From Desulfosarcina ovata subsp. ovata (GTDB lineage Bacteria; Desulfobacterota; Desulfobacteria; Desulfobacterales; Desulfosarcinaceae): a stretch of DNA of 64,000 nucleotides. The DNA lies in NCBI RefSeq assembly GCF_009689005.1, contig NZ_AP021879.1, positions 2,976,001 through 3,040,000 on the forward strand, given 5' to 3'. The notes beneath the pieces are model-generated. The model was not told where the DNA came from and did not search any database. It was given only the letters and a program-made list of their open reading frames with translations. Both the position numbers and the translations under genes were made by a program. The stretch's first letter is position 1. The number at the start of each line of letters is the position of its first letter. This document shows, one piece after another, positions 61,986-64,000 of the stretch.

Positions 61986-63689
61986 ATGACGATGCTTAAA
62001 CGGCTGGCGCGCCCTCTGGCGGCACCAGCCGTTTTCCTCCTTTTGGCCCTGGCCGCCACCTGGCCGCTGGCCGCGTCGCCGGCCAGCCGTTTGCCCATGG
62101 GCACGGAATCCAGCGCCACGGTTCCCCTGTTCAACGTGTGGACCGTGTGGTGGAACGCTGACCGCGCCGCCACCGGATACGACGGATACTGGGATGCGCC
62201 CATATTTCACCCCCAAACGGGCGCCTTCTCCTTTTCCGAACCCATGCCGCTTAGCGTTGTGGCCGCGCCAATCCTATGGATCACTGGCAATCGCGTCCTG
62301 GCCTATAATACCTTGCTGATTGTGTGTCTCTGGTTGAATGGCTGGGTCGCCTATCGCCTGCTTCGCCGGTTCCATTTTTACCGGCCGATTCCCTGGATCG
62401 GCGGTGCCATGGTGACGCTATTGCCCCTGATCCATTCCTGGCTGGGGGTGCTGCAACTGGTTCCGGTTTTCGGCATTCTCTGGACCGTTGCGGCGCTTTA
62501 CCGGCTCAGCCGCCGGCCCACCCCGGTTGGCGGCATGGTGCTGGGGGGCGCATTTTCCGTCACCTATCTCATGTGTGCCTACTACGGTCTGTTCCTGTTG
62601 CTGCCGTTAATGCTTTCCGCGGTTTGGCTGCTGGGCTGTCGTATCCGCCAATGGCGTATGTGGCGAGCCCTGCTTGCCGCCCTGCTTGTGGGCGGGATAA
62701 TCTGCCTGCCCTTTGCCATGCGCCAGGGGCGAATCACAGACGGTGACCGGTCGGCCCATACGGAGCAATACCTGGCCCAGCTTTCGGCAATGGTTCCGGA
62801 TTATCTCGTTCCGCCCTGGCCGCACTGGTCCGGTGCCGCCGACCAAACCGGGACGGGCGGTTACGCCGGGTTCAGGCTATGCCCGGGCTATCTGAAATTG
62901 GGGCTGGCGTCTGCCGGCATGGTGTTCGGCCTGCTGGCACGGCGGCGGCGAAGGTGGACCCTTTTCTGCCTTTCCATGCTGTGCGTGGCTTTCGCTCTCT
63001 CGCTGGGTCCGTTGTTGCAGATTTCCGGCTGGCAGCCCTATATGCTCCTGGTGGACCATCTGCCCGGCTTCGGCCAGGCGCGCAATGTCTTTCGATTCGG
63101 CGTTCTGGTTCACCTGATGGCGGTGCTGCTCGCCATGATGGGCGTGCACGGAATGCTGACCCTCGCTCGCCGGCATATTTGCCGGGACGGATTGCGCCGC
63201 CTGGCCATCACCGTGACCATCGTCACCGGCTTGCTGGCGGCGGTGGAAGTACTGCCGCGTGCACAACCCCTTTACCAGGCGCCGGATGATGCTGCAAACC
63301 GGCACTGGGTCAACTGGCTGGCCACCCGTACCCCCGCTGACAGCGTCATCGTTTGTGTTCCCTTTCCTTTCAGGCCCGATGTGGCCGGCTACCAGCAGGA
63401 GACGCAGTGGATGTACTGGCAGACCTTCCACGGGCGTAAGATGGTCAATGGCTACTCCGGGCATTTTCCCAGAACCTTTCTCGACCTGAAGATGCCCATG
63501 GCCGCATTCCCCGCCCCCGAATCGATCCACCTTCTCCGCGGTCGGGGGGTGAACTACTGTGTCGTAAAACGCGATTCCATATTCGCCGAAGCCGCATGGC
63601 GCCTGGCCGAACGGGGTTCCGATCTGGAACCTGTGCTGCATGATGATACGGCGCTGATGGATATCTATCGTCTGTTGCCATCATCTTGA
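61986..63689 (+). CDS. Polytopic membrane protein, GT-C-like
   Basis: A 567-residue protein with roughly ten to eleven membrane helices and a C-terminal soluble domain (from about residue 440). After the first helix is a periplasmic loop with NVWTVWWNADRAA, as in GT-C glycosyltransferases and related membrane proteins. The C-terminal part PADSVIVCVPFPFRPDVAGY, YWQTFHGRKMVNGYSGHFPR resembles the ends of uncharacterised bacterial GT-C proteins. The ATG (61986) has no clear ribosome-binding site, and a near-perfect inverted repeat (61965-61985, GGGCGGCCGG/CCGGTCGCCC) ends just before it. A metal link is uncertain; it may simply follow the operon. Confidence 0.7.
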   Translation: MTMLKRLARPLAAPAVFLLLALAATWPLAASPASRLPMGTESSATVPLFNVWTVWWNADRAATGYDGYWDAPIFHPQTGAFSFSEPMPLSVVAAPILWITGNRVLAYNTLLIVCLWLNGWVAYRLLRRFHFYRPIPWIGGAMVTLLPLIHSWLGVLQLVPVFGILWTVAALYRLSRRPTPVGGMVLGGAFSVTYLMCAYYGLFLLLPLMLSAVWLLGCRIRQWRMWRALLAALLVGGIICLPFAMRQGRITDGDRSAHTEQYLAQLSAMVPDYLVPPWPHWSGAADQTGTGGYAGFRLCPGYLKLGLASAGMVFGLLARRRRRWTLFCLSMLCVAFALSLGPLLQISGWQPYMLLVDHLPGFGQARNVFRFGVLVHLMAVLLAMMGVHGMLTLARRHICRDGLRRLAITVTIVTGLLAAVEVLPRAQPLYQAPDDAANRHWVNWLATRTPADSVIVCVPFPFRPDVAGYQQETQWMYWQTFHGRKMVNGYSGHFPRTFLDLKMPMAAFPAPESIHLLRGRGVNYCVVKRDSIFAEAAWRLAERGSDLEPVLHDDTALMDIYRLLPSS

Positions 63690-63746
63690 GAAAACAAGAA
63701 ATACGATCTATTTTGCAAAAACGGAATCGGAAAATATTGATTAATA

Positions 63747-63929
63747 TTGACATGTCATCCATCTCTGAGTATCGTCGGCAGCCAAAACGCAGCTGAAGCT
63801 GCGGCGATTTAGGTTCGGTCAATCAAGATCCACAAATAAAGTACCCTCCGCTCTGTTGCTGACAGATCGGTGAACCAAAACCACGAAGGTTTCGATTTCC
63901 CATGGGGAAGGCGGACGCGTGGTTTTTTT
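63747..63929 (+). ncRNA. Promoter and attenuator-type leader RNA C at the right edge
   Basis: TTGACA (63747-63752) and TATCGT (63770-63775) are 17 bases apart; TGACATGTCA (63748-63757) is a palindrome over the -35. The leader ends with CCACGAAGG (63881-63889), TTCCC/GGGAA (63897-63901, 63905-63909) and CGTGG (63918-63922) then seven T. This is the same plan as leaders A and B. The controlled gene lies beyond the window. The last 70 bases show no coding start. Confidence 0.45.
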
Positions 63930-64000
63930 GTTTTCCGATCGATTGAAACAATTTTCCCGCAAACGTCCATCTGATCACTGATCGCCAATATTAATGCAGA

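Noticed and set aside
1..64000. CRISPR arrays, tRNA or rRNA genes
   Set aside because: Nothing resembling regularly spaced repeats, cloverleaf genes or rRNA sequence was seen on either strand.

Overview
The window looks like a chromosomal segment of a GC-rich, Gram-negative, anaerobic bacterium, most likely a Desulfobacterota (Desulfosarcina-type) sulfate reducer. That placement is an inference from gene families (FmdE, DUF3786, YedE/TusA/DUF3343, many sigma-54 activators, TonB and TolC-type outer-membrane proteins). No rRNA or tRNA gene was seen to confirm it.

Region 1 (1-15.6 kb, minus strand) is most of an extracellular contractile injection system (eCIS, phage-tail-like particle). From promoter to left edge: a DUF3467 protein, one sheath, one inner tube, a zinc-ribbon tail protein, a disordered protein, a Pvc16/DUF4255 tail terminator, an AAA+ ATPase, a small unknown protein, a CIS tube-domain adaptor, a LysM/gpX protein, a gpD-type hub, a gpV-type spike, a gp25 wedge, two baseplate J-type proteins and the start of a gpI-like protein. 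Tape measure, fibre and PAAR tip are not in the window. A canonical sigma-54 promoter (15613-15629) lies in front, and the gene just upstream is a sigma-54 activator whose receiver domain lacks the phosphorylatable Asp, so the injection system is probably sigma-54 controlled.

Region 2 (15.8-26 kb) carries that activator, a divergent receiver-PAS-histidine kinase, a PAS-type sigma-54 activator, an unrecognised 828-residue protein with an internal duplication plus a membrane partner, and a secreted GH13 alpha-amylase. Perfect or near-perfect CRP-type sites sit at class II spacing before the kinase and before the 828-residue protein.

Region 3 (26-38.5 kb) is mosaic. It holds several miniature inverted-repeat elements, decayed genes (zinc ribbon, radical SAM, transposase, TetR), a FecR-TPR-outer-membrane-barrel protein, a bacterial CLCA-like metalloprotease/VWA protein, and a YedE/TusA/DUF3343/hydrate-dehydratase-like operon for sulfur or selenium handling.

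Region 4 (38.5-44.1 kb) is an efflux operon in which the RND pump is fused in frame to its TolC-type outer-membrane partner through an apparent internal signal peptide.

Region 5 (44.2-64 kb) is a large metal-acquisition locus. It has a FecCD-type ABC importer, a TonB receptor, TrmO- and FmdE-like proteins, DUF3786, a ferredoxin, a CbiM-CbiQ-CbiO (nickel/cobalt ECF) importer whose fused double ATPase ends in 29 histidines, two tandem nicotianamine-synthase-like enzymes, a fold-III PLP enzyme, a second TonB receptor and a DUF4198 protein. I read it as a candidate biosynthesis-and-uptake system for a nicotianamine-like metallophore. Three similar attenuator-type leader RNAs precede its transcription units and whatever follows the right edge.
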